Source: Riptortus pedestris
Lineage: Eukaryota; Arthropoda; Insecta; Hemiptera; Alydidae
Assembly (NCBI GenBank): GCA_019009955.1
Contig: CM032229.1
Location: 193,645,001-193,709,000 of the forward strand
Direction of reading: 5' to 3'
DNA length: 64,000 nucleotides
Part shown: positions 1-11,228 of the stretch, in pieces
Layout: the number at the start of each line of letters is the position of its first letter
Numbering within the stretch: the first letter of the stretch is position 1
Position numbers and translations under genes: made by a program
The notes under the pieces: model-generated
Database searches by the model: none
Told to the model about the DNA's origin: nothing
The model's input: the letters and a program-made list of their open reading frames with translations, nothing else

Positions 1-678
1 TAGACACTCATTGCTAAAATTGTATCCGTAATCAATTTTATCTCGCACCTAGACACTCATCGCTAAAATTGCATCCGTAACCAATTTTATCGCACACCTA
101 GACACTCATCGCTAAAATTGCATCCGTAACCAATTTTATCTCGCACCTAGACACTCATTGCTAAAATTGTATCCGTAATCAATTTTATCTCGCACCTAGA
201 CACTCATCGCTAAAATTGCATCCGTAACCAATTTTATCTCACACCTAGACACTCATCGCTAAAATTGTATCCGTAACCAATTTTATCTCACACCTAGACA
301 CTTATCGCTAAAATTGTATCCGTAACCAATTTTATCTCACACCTAGACACTTATCGCTAAAATTGTATCCGTAACCAATTTTATCTCACACCTAGACACT
401 TATCGTTAAAATTGTATCCGTAACCAATTTTATCGCACACCTAGACACTCATCGTTAAAATTGTATCCGTAACCGATTTTATCGCACACCTAGACGCTAA
501 TCGCTAAAATTGCATCCATAACCAATTTTATCTCACACCTAGACACTTATCGCTAAAATTGCATCCGTAACCAATTTTATCTCGCACCTAGACACTCCTC
601 GCTAAAATTGTATCCGTTACCAATTTTATCTCGCACCTAGACACTCCTCGCTAAAATTGTATCCGTAACCAATTTTAT
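1..678. repeat. 49-bp tandem satellite
   Basis: About 14 head-to-tail copies of a 49-bp unit that opens with TAGACACTCATCGCTAAAAT and closes with TTTTATCTCGCACC. Copies differ by a few substitutions (CTCGCACC, CTCACACC or CGCACACC at the unit end; GCATCC or GTATCC inside). The array starts before base 1 and ends abruptly at about 678. No reading frame or element ends are seen. Confidence 0.95.
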
Positions 679-680
679 GC

Positions 681-960
681 TATAATTCACTTACCATAAC
701 TTCCATAAGTTATTGCCAATAATGGAAATCTGCTAAATCCAGGAAAATATTTGTGGAGCTACAGACACCTGTAAAGTCGAAATACAAATAACTCCGGGTT
801 AATCTGTGAAAATCACAGATAGATTAATTACAAATAAAAAGTCATTGAAGATAGTGCCCCACGCTACTAAAATATGATGCAGAGATTTATAACCTCACTA
901 ATCCGAATCATTCTTAGAAGTATCATATAAGACTAAAACATAACATCATTTGTCATTATA
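681..960. other. AT-rich DNA, nothing recognised
   Basis: Unique-looking AT-rich sequence between the satellite and the first Helitron fragment. It has no open frame of note and no element termini. Confidence 0.5.
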
Positions 961-1098
961 TGCATTACCGGCCCCACTTCTGTTTGTTTCAGAAAATATT
1001 AGTATAGCATATAGTCTAAGTTGGGCTAATAGTAATGTCCATACCAAGTTTCATAAAATTCAGTTTATGTGTGAAAAGGAAAAAAACAAACATTATAT
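961..1098 (-). mobile_element. HeliB 5'-end fragment
   Basis: About 137 bp nearly identical to 2061-2194, the segment of HeliB ending in the run of AAACAAACA. It stops where HINE-A copy 1111-1742 begins. The two near-identical pieces bracket that HINE-A and part of another HeliB, so one was probably duplicated locally. Confidence 0.6.
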
Positions 1099-1110
1099 GC
1101 ATTTATTAAA

Positions 1111-1742
1111 AAGTCCGTCACGCAGGGGCTGCGTAAACTAAGCAGATTTCCCACGTGATGTTTTACAATAGAGAAATCCGCCTAATAACAGCTGTAGTAG
1201 GAAGGGATCTCTAAACCTATTCACGAGGGACGAATAGTTCTGGAAACGGCCACCAGAGCTCTCGGCGGAGAGTACGGAACATGGCGGGGTTCCGTCGACC
1301 ACAAACACAATACAAATGCAAATATCTCGGTTAATATTCAAGATACGGAATAAATGTATAGAATAATATTTATAGTAAATTTAATTTACAATAAGATTGA
1401 TTCTATACAATTTTTCGATCCGACGCATAATAACGGAGATATTTTGAATGTTCAAAAATCCCCCCCTCTACACCCCCTCCCGCTGGTCCGATTTCAGCCA
1501 TTAACGAACTTGATCTCTCTTTTTACGTAAAACGCTTAAATATGAAGTTTGGTAACGATCAAACAAAAATTGCGACCGCTAGAGCGTTAACAGACAAATA
1601 TATATATATATATATAATTTTGAACGGACCTCATTTTCGTCATCTCCTGGGTAGGATCGATGGACATTTGAGGAAATTTTTCAAAACTCGCGTCATGAGT
1701 ACGACCTCAATAGCTGATTTCCCTTAAGGGAAATCTGCTAAA
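1111..1742 (-). mobile_element. HINE-A copy, full length
   Basis: Read on the minus strand it starts with the hairpin TTAGCAGATTTCCC / GGGAAATC and ends with CGCAGCCCCTGCG then GACGGACTT. The subterminal inverted repeat lies at about 1139-1150, and a short (TA)n core at 1599-1615. The 3' half carries an unusually GC-rich segment (about 1240-1300). No coding capacity. Confidence 0.8.
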
Positions 1743-1754
1743 ACACATAAGTAA

Positions 1755-2302
1755 GTCTAATAAACTTGTTGGCTCTCGTTACAGTTTTAGCGTATATTCC
1801 GTGTTCACTTCATTTTACGACAAAATTGAATGCAACACATTGTTATACTAAACACATTAGACATTTTGACATAGCTTGTAATCATGGAAGAGTTAATGCT
1901 AATTCACATATCAAATTTTTTTTAGTCCGGTTTAGTCATTAGTGACTAATAAAATTGATGTCTCCCGCTTTAGTTTTTAACATATTAAAATAAAAAATTT
2001 TTATTATTTGCATATTTGCCGAAAAACCAATAGGAAACTTAATATCGCTATTTTTCATTACCGGCCCCACTTCTGTTTGTTTCAGAAAATATTAGTATAG
2101 CATATAGTCTAAGTTGGGCTAATAGTAATGTCCATACCAAGTTTCATAAAATTCAGTTTATGTGTGAAAAGGAAAAAAACAAACAGACACAAAAGCTACA
2201 AATTGCAGTTATCATGTCTATGACATGTGAAACGAAAAAAAAAATTGTGAAATTTCCATAAAAAAAAAAAAAACAATGTATTGACGAGGTTAGGATTTTG
2301 TA
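1755..2302 (-). mobile_element. HeliB copy lacking its CTAG end
   Basis: Contains one internal HeliB unit and the complete other end, with the AAACAAACAGACAC stretch, a degraded copy of the segment around CATGTGAAACG, and a poly(A)-expanded stretch at 2228-2275. The hairpin and CTAG terminus expected on the left are missing. It abuts (TA)n at 2299-2308, where HeliD follows. Confidence 0.65.
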
Positions 2303-2308
2303 TATATA

Positions 2309-3067
2309 CGTGTGAATGTCACTGAACTCCTCCTAGACGGCTGGACCGATTTGAATGAATTTTTACGCGTTTGGGTGGCGCCCCGGATGGCTTAGGGTCA
2401 CAGATCAGCCCGGAAGATGGAGCAGGAGTGGGAGTCGCGAGGGAGGCCTAAAATTAAAAATAGCCATATTTCGTTTCCTATTGGTTTTTAGGTAAATATG
2501 CACAGGGTAAGAGTTATTTATTTTCCTATTTGAAGTAACTTTTGTCATATTCAGTTCGCGGACGAAGGGCGAGGTTATGAAATGTTAATATGTTTATCTA
2601 ATGTATGTTCTTAGAGTATAAGTATGTCATCTAAATAAAGATGCTTGCAGCTGGGAGAGGTTTTTACTTTCAGACGCTGTTATTTATTATCCAAATTTAT
2701 TTTAATCTGATTTGAATGTCGCAATTATTTTTTTTATTTTTTATATTTTTGTATTTGCATTATTATTGTTGAGGGTTTCCATTTATTTCAATTATTGGTC
2801 TACAACTATTTGTTTTGTAAAGACGTTTAGTGCGCATTCTACCATATAATCATAGAACTAAAATGCCTTCTTTTCCTTCTCTCATTTTCCTTTTCTTTTT
2901 GTGTACCGAGTTTTCGCGATATTTTATTTTCCATTCGTTTTTAGGTAAACTTGCACATAACAAATGTTGTGTTATTAAAAGTAGCTTTTTTTAAACATAA
3001 TATTATTAAATTTAATATCCTTATCGCTTGATATATCATGCAGGACAACGTCTGCCGGGTCCGCTAG
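2309..3067 (+). mobile_element. HeliD, Helitron-like element
   Basis: The 3' end is an imperfect hairpin (GGAC ... GTCC) followed by GCTAG|T and (TA)n, a Helitron-type terminus. The other end (about 2325) carries the motif CTCCTAGACGGCTGGACCGA. The middle (about 2430-2530) is recognisably the HeliB internal unit in plus orientation, so HeliD looks like a HeliB relative with different ends. Non-coding. Confidence 0.55.
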
Positions 3068-3085
3068 TATATATATATATATATA

Positions 3086-3205
3086 CAATTTTGAACGGAC
3101 CTCATTTTCGTCATCTCCTAGTTAGGATCGATGGACATTTGAAGAGATATTTCGATTATCGTTTCAAGATTACAGCCTCAAGAGCTGATTTCTCTTTTGC
3201 TAAAT
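3086..3205 (-). mobile_element. HINE-A 5' half
   Basis: Directly after (TA)n comes TTTTGAACGGACCTCATTTT and the usual sequence down to the terminal hairpin, which is damaged (GCTGATTTCTCTTTTGCTAAATCTG). Its other half is not adjacent, because HeliD occupies the (TA)n side. Confidence 0.6.
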
Positions 3206-3329
3206 CTGCAAACGGCTTAAGATTTTGTCTTCTGTTTCTTTTGCTTTGTCACCGACATTTCAGGCATTCCTCCTAATGTTCTTCATACAGATCTTATTAA
3301 TGTATTTGCTGCATTTGACGATGCTATTA

Positions 3330-3905
3330 GTGACTAATGAGATATAAATGTTAGAATTGGATATATTATACTTGAAAAAGTGAAGGAGTTTTGTTAGTTA
3401 GGGAGCACCATCACTGAACACAATGGTAGTAGAGATGAAGTCGATAAAAGAATAGCACTTGCTAAACAAGGCTTCCAAAGCAAAGGAAGTATTTTAACTA
3501 ATAAGCATGGATACCAAAAAAAGGTTTGCTAAGTCTTTCGTATGGAGTTTACTACTTTACGGGAGCGAAAGTTGGACTCTCTACAAAAGGGAATATAATA
3601 GGTTGGTAGCAATGAAAATGTGGATCTTGCGTAGAATCACTAGAACAATTTGGACTAAAATGAAGTCCGTCACGGAAGTTCTAATTGAGGTAAGTGAGAG
3701 CAAAAGTCTTATCAAGGCCATAGAGAAAAGGAGGGTGAAACCTCTTGTGCACATCATAAGGCACAACGACTTCATTACTAATATATTGAAGGTAAGGTCC
3801 TTGGGTATAGTGTAAGAGACAGGCCTAGAAAATCCTATTTTGCAGACATGCAGCATCTTATGGATTTGGCTGAGTATAGTAATATGAAAAGAGGTAACTA
3901 CTGAT
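3330..3905 (+). pseudogene. LINE reverse-transcriptase C-terminal region, decayed
   Basis: Non-LTR retrotransposon remnant. One frame gives LGSTITEHNGSRDEVDKRIA and continues through AKQGFQSK; after a frameshift at about 3507, another gives FAKSFVWSLLLYGSESWTL and a basic KRRVKPLVHIIRH stretch. This order (LGS..IT, K..F, LLYGSESWTL, KRR..H..RH) is the region after the RT catalytic motif in many arthropod LINEs, probably RTE/CR1-like. No upstream RT or endonuclease is seen, so the copy is 5'-truncated and frameshifted. A related copy lies at 30640-31270. Confidence 0.7.
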
Positions 3906-4012
3906 GAACACAATGGTAGAAACTACAAGGCCTAGCCTAGAGATGATAATGATTACTGCAACAGCAGTAAAAACAGGCCCTATTAAAAGTCCAACATAAT
4001 TGTTTCTATTCA

Positions 4013-4610
4013 TTAGCAGATTTCCCTTAGGGAAACTAGCTATTGAGGTCTTACTCATGACGCGATTTACGAAACGTTTCTTCAAATGTCCATCGATCCT
4101 ACCCAGATGACGAAAATGAGGTCCGGTCAAAATTATATATGTGTGTATATATATGTCTGTTAACGCTCTGGCGATCGGATACCAAACTCGATATTTAATC
4201 GTTTTATGTACAGTGGAAGTGTAAGTGGAAGATCAAGTTCGTTAATGGCTGAAATAGGACCAGGAGGGAGGGAGTTTAGAGGGGCGATTTTTTCGAAAAT
4301 TCCAAACATCTCAGTCACTGTAGGTCGGATTAAAAAATTGTATAGAGCCAATATTATTGAAAATTAAATGTACTATAAATATTGTTATGTATATTTATTC
4401 TCCATTTTAAATATTAACCAGGATACTCACGTTTTTCAGTTTTCGGCCTTCAGTAAACCCCCACTCCTACTCATGTAATATCGACAAGACGCTATTACAT
4501 TATGAAGCACTTTATTCGAAGCTTAAATACCAAATGTTGTTCTTCTTGAACATTTAATGTTTGAGTTAGATGCAAATACGAGACGCAGCCCCTGCGTGAC
4601 GGACTTTTTT
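4013..4610 (+). mobile_element. HINE-A copy
   Basis: Starts ATTAGCAGATTTCCCTTAGG and ends ACGCAGCCCCTGCGTGACGG followed by ACTTTTTT. The core has only short alternating (TG/TA) tracts at 4133-4158, so the microsatellite is nearly lost. The subterminal inverted repeat before the 3' hairpin is also not evident. It follows the LINE remnant with about 100 bp between. Confidence 0.75.
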
Positions 4611-5473
4611 AAAGAATCATAAATTTCAAGTATAATTTATTTTTCTTCAAGTAGACGAGCGTATTACGCCTAGTATTTCAATGTTTGTTAAAAATGGAGA
4701 GATTTGATGAATTTTCTCTAAAGATATTTAAAATGTTTTTTTTTCAGAAAAAGAACATTTTAACATTTTTTGAATTTTATTTAAAAAAATAATAAGAATA
4801 ATTAGCGCAGCATTCCTTAAATACACTTCTTAATCTGGATTAAAAGGTTCATTTGAATAATATTTTCACTGTTTTATTGTGTAAGGAAAAGTCGTACTTA
4901 CACGATGAACTGGAGAGCTTTGATGTATAACAGAGACCACTGCACTGAGGAAAGGCCCGGGAAGGACTGAGGAGTTGGCGGGCAAGGGGCGGGGCGTATC
5001 GTCCCCACCCTAACCCGCTCCGCCAATCAGTGCTATTCTCTTAGCCACGCCCCCTCAGCACAATACATTCCCTTATCCTCCCTATACAATAGATTCTAAG
5101 GGATTACTTTAATTATTATATTTTTCCTATAAAATAAACGCTTCCGCATTATAATTTCCAGCAATTCCTTGTTCGGATGCAAGAAAGTAGAATAGACATT
5201 GTTATTGGCGAACCAGTATTGGTAATATCGGTGAGAGAGTTGTGCATAATGGAGGTAGGTATTGTGCAATAGTAACGTATTCCCCGAGAGGGGTTTAAAG
5301 CCCTGTCATAAATATTTGCAGTCAGGGGGGGGGGTGTTTAAAGGGATGCTGACGTCACGCACCAGACAGATACAAACTAGTTATCCTCTTCCCTTACCCC
5401 TCGACTACATACTTGGGAGAGAGAACAAAAACAGCTGATGCCCTACTAGATCCAGCTGACGAGATTCTTCCTG
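4611..5473. other. Mostly unique DNA with a GC-rich centre
   Basis: No coding exon can be supported. The stretch 4900-5060 is clearly GC-richer than its surroundings and is annotated separately as a promoter candidate. A CRE-like TGACGTCA occurs at about 5350-5357 and a G-run at about 5326-5333. The segment does not match any repeat family seen elsewhere in the window. Confidence 0.5.
4896..5054 (-). promoter_or_regulatory. Candidate promoter and short first exon
   Basis: Read on the minus strand: a GC-rich GGGGGCGTGG at 5054-5045, ATTGG (CCAAT box) at 5027-5023, GCCCCGCCCC (GC box) at 4995-4986, the arthropod initiator TCAGT at 4938-4934, then a splice donor GTAAGT at 4901-4896. If transcription starts at about 4936, the CCAAT box is near -90 and the GC box near -55. 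There is no TATA box. The implied first exon is only about 35 bp and non-coding, and its gene would continue left, out of the window. This rests on motif order alone, since no downstream exon was found. Confidence 0.35.
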
Positions 5474-5581
5474 CTTCCCTTAAGGGAAATCTGCTAATGA
5501 CCTCCCCGATATGATGATATGCCCACCAATCCTTCCAAGGAGTTGACGAAACTCAGGTCAGCTCAGAATTATATATATATA

Positions 5582-6313
5582 CTAGCTCAGATACCCGGCT
5601 TCGCCCGGGAATTCATTTGAGGCTGAATGGTGATGGTATTTTTTAGCAGGCTTTACATTGCACAATATTTTGACATTTACCCGTCCCAGTGTTTAGGATT
5701 GATACCCGTCGTTGCCGTGGATTTTCTAATAATAGAATATTTGTTCCATAAGGCTTCACTGTCTTCGATATTTTTATAATTTCCGTCTCTTATACATGTA
5801 AATATGGTGAATTTTTATTTCAGGCCTCCCTTATAACCCCCCTCCCGTTTGACCTAAAGATTTTAATATAACTTATAATCTTGGAAGAATTAATGCTAAT
5901 TGACATACCCAGTTTTGTTAAGTTCGGTTCAGCCGTTAGTGCCCAATAAAATTGTTGGCTCCCGCTAAAGTTTTAACGTATAACTCATTTTTACTTAGGT
6001 ATACGACAAAAGTGTATATAACAAAAGTTACTTAAAATAACAAAATAAACAACTTTTGTTATGTTTATATTTGCGGATACAAATAGGAAACGAAATATCG
6101 CTATTTTTAATTTCAGGCTTCCCTTATGACATAGTATACATACCAAGTTTCATAAAATTCGGTTCAGACGTTTATGCGTGAAAAGGTAACAAACAAACAA
6201 ACAAACATACACGAAAGAAACAAAATGCAGATATGGTGTCTATGACATGTGAAACGAAAAGTTATCGTGAAATTTCGCGAAAAAAATCAATGTACAGACA
6301 GAGGTTACAATTT
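5582..6313 (-). mobile_element. HeliB copy, Helitron-like
   Basis: Minus-strand reading ends with CCCGGGCGAAGCCGGG, 12 bases, then CTAG|T inside (TA)n. It holds one and a half internal units. The opposite end has the AAACAAACAAACA run and the CATGTGAAACGAAAAGTTAT segment, then (TA)n and (TG)n. Confidence 0.7.
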
Positions 6314-6349
<36 letters not shown>

Positions 6350-6379
6350 AGTGTGTGTGTGTGTGAGTGTTTTGTACAC

Positions 6380-6740
6380 GCATGTGTATTACGCAAATAC
6401 ACACAATTACACAAACATTCAAGCAGAACAATATGCAATACTGAAAACCTTACAAAAAATACAAACTGAACATACAAAACATTATACACTTTGTATATAC
6501 ACCGACAGTAAAGTAACGATACAAAAACTGCCGAACCGTACAACCTATGACCAGTTAACAACACAAATCGGAGAACTTATAGCAGAATTAAATCATATTA
6601 ACATATACTATTCATGGATTGAAGCACATTCTGATAATTTTGGAAATGAATTGGCCGATAGAGCTGCTAAGTCTGCTTCAAAAGATTCCCAATTACCAGA
6701 ATGTTACAAGAAAATCTCCAAAGCCCACAATTGACTAACC
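6380..6740 (+). pseudogene. LINE RNase H domain remnant
   Basis: The frame reads through YTDSKVTIQKL (first-strand Asp of RNase H), a central IGELIAELNH helix and YYSWIEAHSDNFGNELADRA, which fits the W-x-x-x-H...GNE.AD signature of RNase H in I/R1/Jockey-type non-LTR retrotransposons. The canonical GH.G of the family is AHSD here. The upstream RT is missing and the frame stops at TGA (6732-6734). A long poly(T) tract follows. It is probably one piece of an internally deleted LINE. Confidence 0.7.
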
Positions 6741-6899
6741 TAAAACAAAACATTGAACAAAAAAAATGCCATAGAAGAAGACAAGTTATTTCTAAAATAT
6801 AATAATGCTTTTAAAATATTTGAAGAACATGCTTTTGATACAATTAATAGGTTGAATACTTATTATAGCTGATTGAATATTTGGATATTCAATAATTCT

Positions 6900-6900
<1 letters not shown>

Positions 6901-6955
<55 letters not shown>
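6901..6955. repeat. Poly(T) tract
   Basis: An uninterrupted run of more than 50 T after ATTCTTA. It may be the reverse-strand tail of a retroposed sequence; no element is recognised on its other side. Confidence 0.9.
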
Positions 6956-6959
<4 letters not shown>

Positions 6960-7193
6960 AACTAATAATCTTCTTTTTATATGTTTTTATTTTTATTTAA
7001 CGTTCTTATTGTTAATTATTTTTATATAACTCATATTCTTGAAGTAATTTATGTATAAATTCATTGTAACACACTACAAATGCATGTGATATGCTAACTT
7101 GCATGGGATACTCAGAAAAAATAAACGGCCTTCTTATTTAGTGCCACCTTATTTAGCAAGGAAACAAATAAAAAAATGGTATTTGTAAATAAA

Positions 7194-7249
<56 letters not shown>

Positions 7250-7655
7250 CTAAATAACCCGGGAAACGTTGTTTTGCCTTATAAATTATTTCTAGTTTCT
7301 AGATAAATTCTAGTGTAGACAAAAAGTAACTTACTTATTATAAGTGTGTAAGTATGTGGTATATGCGTGAGATAGGCATGAAGCGCTATCAACGATAAGG
7401 AAATATAAAAATAACAAACGCCAAACAATATTATGTTTTAGTGATTATCGTTTATTTCTTAAAATTACATATAACATATTAATTACGACAGTAACACTAA
7501 CAAACAACATCAATCTTTTAATGCTATAGCGTGAACAATATTTTTTGTTACCCCATCTTTAGCGAGCACAAACAAACTGGATGGTTTACCCACTCGAGAG
7601 CATGCTACGTACATATATACAAAGACACACTTCTCTGGTAATACGATATATATGC
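7250..7655 (-). pseudogene. Helitron RepHel helicase C-terminus with 3' end
   Basis: On the minus strand 7655-7510 reads YMYVACSRVGKPSSLFVLA followed by KDGVTKNIVHAIALKD and TGA. VACSRVG is helicase motif VI of the Pif1-like domain of Helitron Rep/helicase proteins, and the following residues match that family's C-terminal tail. About 260 bp beyond the stop the sequence ends CAACGTTTCCCGGGTTATTTAG|TATATA, very like the HeliD terminus (CAACGTCTGCCGGGTCCGCT then AG|TATATA). The rest of the RepHel gene is absent, so this is a fragment, but it ties a coding Helitron to the non-autonomous families here. Confidence 0.75.
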
Positions 7656-9167
7656 ATTTCATGCAAAATTAAGGATTAGGTAGTTAACGGCTAAAATTGG
7701 AAAGGGGGGAGGGGGTGTTTTAGAGAGGGGGGATTTTGAAATATCTCCGGTAGTAGAAGTCGGATCGAAAAATTTATTTATAGAACAAATCTTATTGTAA
7801 ATTTAACTGTTTAGTTAATATTAACTTAGATATTTGCATTTTTCAATTTTCAGCCTACAGTTAACACCCTTCCTTGTCATAGTTCGTTCATAATAAGCCA
7901 ATATATCATCAAACGTCTTATTTCAATCCGAAATACCGAATATTGCGTTCAACAAACGTTTTCTTGATGAGATAAATACAAATTCATTATGATGATAATC
8001 CATCTTTTGTTCTTGAATTACTAAAAATAGAGTGATTGCGATAAAAATTATTCTGCTTCATTATGAAATAGCTTTCAATAAAATTAATGTAATATATTCA
8101 AATATATTTCAGTAATTGTTTTTTTTATCTAGATTCTTTTTATCTGTTCAGCTGACCTCTTTGTTTAAAATGAAGATGATTACAGTTGTGGGGATTATTA
8201 AAATTTCAACTGACTGAAATATTCAGAGTGGCATTAAGTACATACTAGAAGTATATAGAATTATCAATTGCAAAACTTCAAGTGGGAAATCTGCTTAGTT
8301 TACGCAGCTCATGCTTAATGGTCTTTTTTTATTTATAACTCAGTGTTTAGTGCACCCACTCTCATCATCACATGCGGCATTTCATTTTGAGCAACTGACT
8401 CACCAACCATCTCATATTGTTATTTCGATTCGCTTAATACTAGAGTTAAGGAAAAATATATAGAACAACAATTGTAGGGCATCAATTGGTTAATAAAAGT
8501 CAGGGGATCCGAAAACTAACCAGATTTCTCTCCTTTAAAGTTAACAATAGTTAAACAAAGAAGAGATTTAACAATAGATAAATCTACATTCTGGCATCAC
8601 AACATCACCTTGAATAATAAGTTAGTAAATACAAATGCCAATAAGAAATCTTTCGATCAATTTCAATAATTTCCAGACGGGAAGCGACTGAAATGTTAAC
8701 AAACAGGTCTGTCAACCTATCACCGGAAAGAAAAGAAATTACTGAAATATATCAGAATGTGAAATATTAATTATATTAAAAACTATTTACTATACCTAGT
8801 ACTGTACTCTATAATAAATCAGAATAATTTTTATTTCAAACTTTAAAAATCCAAGAACATAAGGCGGGGTGGGGTCAGCAGGACATATTTGCATGTGAAT
8901 TAGATAAAGTGGTTGTTTGTATAACAGAGTATTGTTTATGTAACATGTTTGAGATAGAGAATAAACTTATATAACAATGTTTATAGTACATTTAGTTTGC
9001 AATAAGATTGGTTCTATACAATTTTTCGATCCGATGTATAAACGAAATATTTCGAATTTTCAAAATTCTCCCCCTCAAACAACCCTCCCCTCAGTTCGAT
9101 TTCAGTCCTAAATGAACTTGATCTTTCTTTTTACATAAAATGACTATATACCGAGTTTGGTTAATAT

Positions 9168-9714
9168 TGTTACGTTTTTATTACAAAACCAGTAATAAAA
9201 CGTTGTTAATAAGAGTTCATTTGGATTGCAAAATTAAACACACACAAGTTTCACAGTTTATCACTGCACAATTTATTTCACAATGCACAATACTCTTGGT
9301 TAATTATTACTACTCACAGAATTACACTGATATTGTCACTGTTCTTCAGGTTACACAGTCCAATAATTCACTCACGGTCACTGTCCTTTACTTCGCGGCA
9401 CTGCACTGTCTTAAACACGGCACTAAACTGTTGCTTACAGACACGGCACAGCACTTTTCTTCACGGTACAACACTTTACCGCACTGCACTAAGTCGCACT
9501 GTAGCGCTGAACATCCCTCGAAGACCGTCGAGCATCAACTGAACTGAGGTACTTACAGGGTCTCTTATAAATGCCTGTAGAAGGGACTAGGCAGGAAGGT
9601 CTAGACTAGAAGTTCCAGGAAGATAATTAGATTCGCTCTTTCCACTAGTCTTTGTTACTCCTTTCACGCAGCTCTCTCTTTGTGTATTCGCCCACTCATC
9701 CAATTCTCGCAACA
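9168..9714 (-). mobile_element. Solo LTR, 547 bp
   Basis: On the minus strand it runs TGTTGCGAGAATTGG ... AAAAACGTAACA, with TGTT/AACA ends typical of LTRs. A TATA-like TATAAGAGACC (about 9570) is followed by a TCAGTTCAGTT initiator-like site, and AATAAAACG lies near the 3' end. The body has repeated GTGCAGTGCCG-type motifs. No gag-pol lies on either side, so it is a solo LTR. A clear target duplication could not be set. A related LTR is at 56051-56511. Confidence 0.8.
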
Positions 9715-9769
9715 CTATCAAACAATAAATGCGACCTCTAGAGCGGTGATATATATATATATATATATA

Positions 9770-11155
9770 CTAGCTCAGATACCCGGCTTCGCCCGGGAAT
9801 TCATTTGAGGCTGAATGGTGATGGTATTTTTTAGCAGGCTTTACATTGCACAATATTTTTACATTTACCCGTCCCAGTGTTTACGATTGATACCCGTCGT
9901 TGCCGTGGATTTACTAATAATAGAATTATTTGTTCGATAAGGCTTCACTGTCTTCGATATTTTTATATTTCCCGTCTCTTATACATGTAAATATGGTGAA
10001 TTTTTATTTCAGGCCTCCCTTATAACCCCCCTCCCGTTTGAACCTAAAAATTTTAATATAACTTATAATCATGGAAGAATTAATGGTAATTGTCATACTG
10101 AGTTTTGCTAAGTTCGGTTCAGCCGTTAGTGCCCAATAAAATTGTTGGCTCCAGCTAAAGTTGTAACATATAACTCATTTATACTTAGGTATACGACAAA
10201 AGTGTATATAACAAAAGTTACTCCAAATAACAAAATAAACAACTTTTTTTATGTTTATATTTACGGAAAAACCAATAGAAAACGAAATATCTCTATTTTT
10301 AATTTCAGGCTTCCCTTATAACCCCCACTCCTGCCCGTCCATAGAAATGATGGTATGTCTTATTATAATGAAGGCCTCACTGCTAATACACATGCCGAGT
10401 TTTATTTAGTTCGGTTGAGTCTTTTGTGCAAATAAAATTGTTGACTCCCGCTATAATTTTTAGCGTATAACGCCTTTATACTTCGGTATACGGCGATAGT
10501 GCATATAAAAAAAGTTTCTCTAAATAACAAAATAAACAACTTTTGTTATGTGCATATTTGCCGAAAATGCAATAGGAAACGAAATATTACTATTATTAAT
10601 TTCAGGCCTCCCTTACAACCCCCACTCCTGCCCATCCCTAGAATTGTTCGTATGGCTTATTATAAGGAAGGCTTTAGTGCTAATTCACATACCGAGTTTG
10701 GTTTAGTTCGGTTGAGTCTTTTGTGCCAAATAAAATTGTGGACTCCCGCTATGGTTTATAGCGTATAACTCATTTATACTTCCGTATACGGCAAAAGTGA
10801 ATATAACAAAAGTTACTCTAAATTACAAAATAAACAACTTTTGTTATGGGCATATTTGCTGAAAAGGCAATAGGAAACGAAATATCGCTATATTTAATTT
10901 CAGGCCTCCCTTATAACCCCCACTCCTGTTCGTTTCAGAGGATATTAATATAGCCTAAAGTCTAAGTTGGGTTAGTAGTAATATACATACCAAGTTTCAT
11001 AAAATTCGGTTCAGCCGTTTATGCGTGAAAAGGTAACAAACAAACAAACATACACGAAAGAAACAAAATGCAGATATGGTGTCTATGACATGTGAAACGA
11101 AAAGTTATCGTGAAATTTCGCGAAAAAAATCAATGTACAGACAGAGGTTACAATT
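9770..11155 (-). mobile_element. HeliB copy with several internal units
   Basis: The terminal CTAG and hairpin are at 9770-9797. About four internal units follow, each opening with GGCCTCCCTTATAACCCCC-type sequence and closing with CAATAGGAAACGAAATAT. The end near 11155 is GGTTACAATTTTATATA. It is flanked by (TA)n on both sides inside the HINE-A core. Confidence 0.8.
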
Positions 11156-11156
11156 T

Positions 11157-11228
<72 letters not shown>

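Larger units (their letters stand above)
5474..8331 (+). mobile_element. HINE-A copy split by three insertions
   Basis: The 5' half is 5474-5580 (hairpin TTCCCTTAAGGGAAATC, then diverged sequence down to (TA)n). The matching 3' half resumes at about 7660 and runs to the subterminal GGGAAATCTGCTTAG and a mutated terminal hairpin near 8310. Between them lie HeliB 5582-6313, a LINE RNase H piece and a Helitron helicase remnant, separated by (TA)n or related tracts. That the two halves belong to one element is an inference from orientation and complementarity of content. Confidence 0.55.

Noticed and set aside
1..678. CRISPR-like array
   Set aside because: Units are continuous 49-bp tandem repeats without unique spacers, in a eukaryotic context.
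9140..9547. 135-codon ORF in the LTR region (plus strand), and 56512-56258 (minus)
   Set aside because: They run antisense through LTRs and have no gag, protease or polymerase motif.
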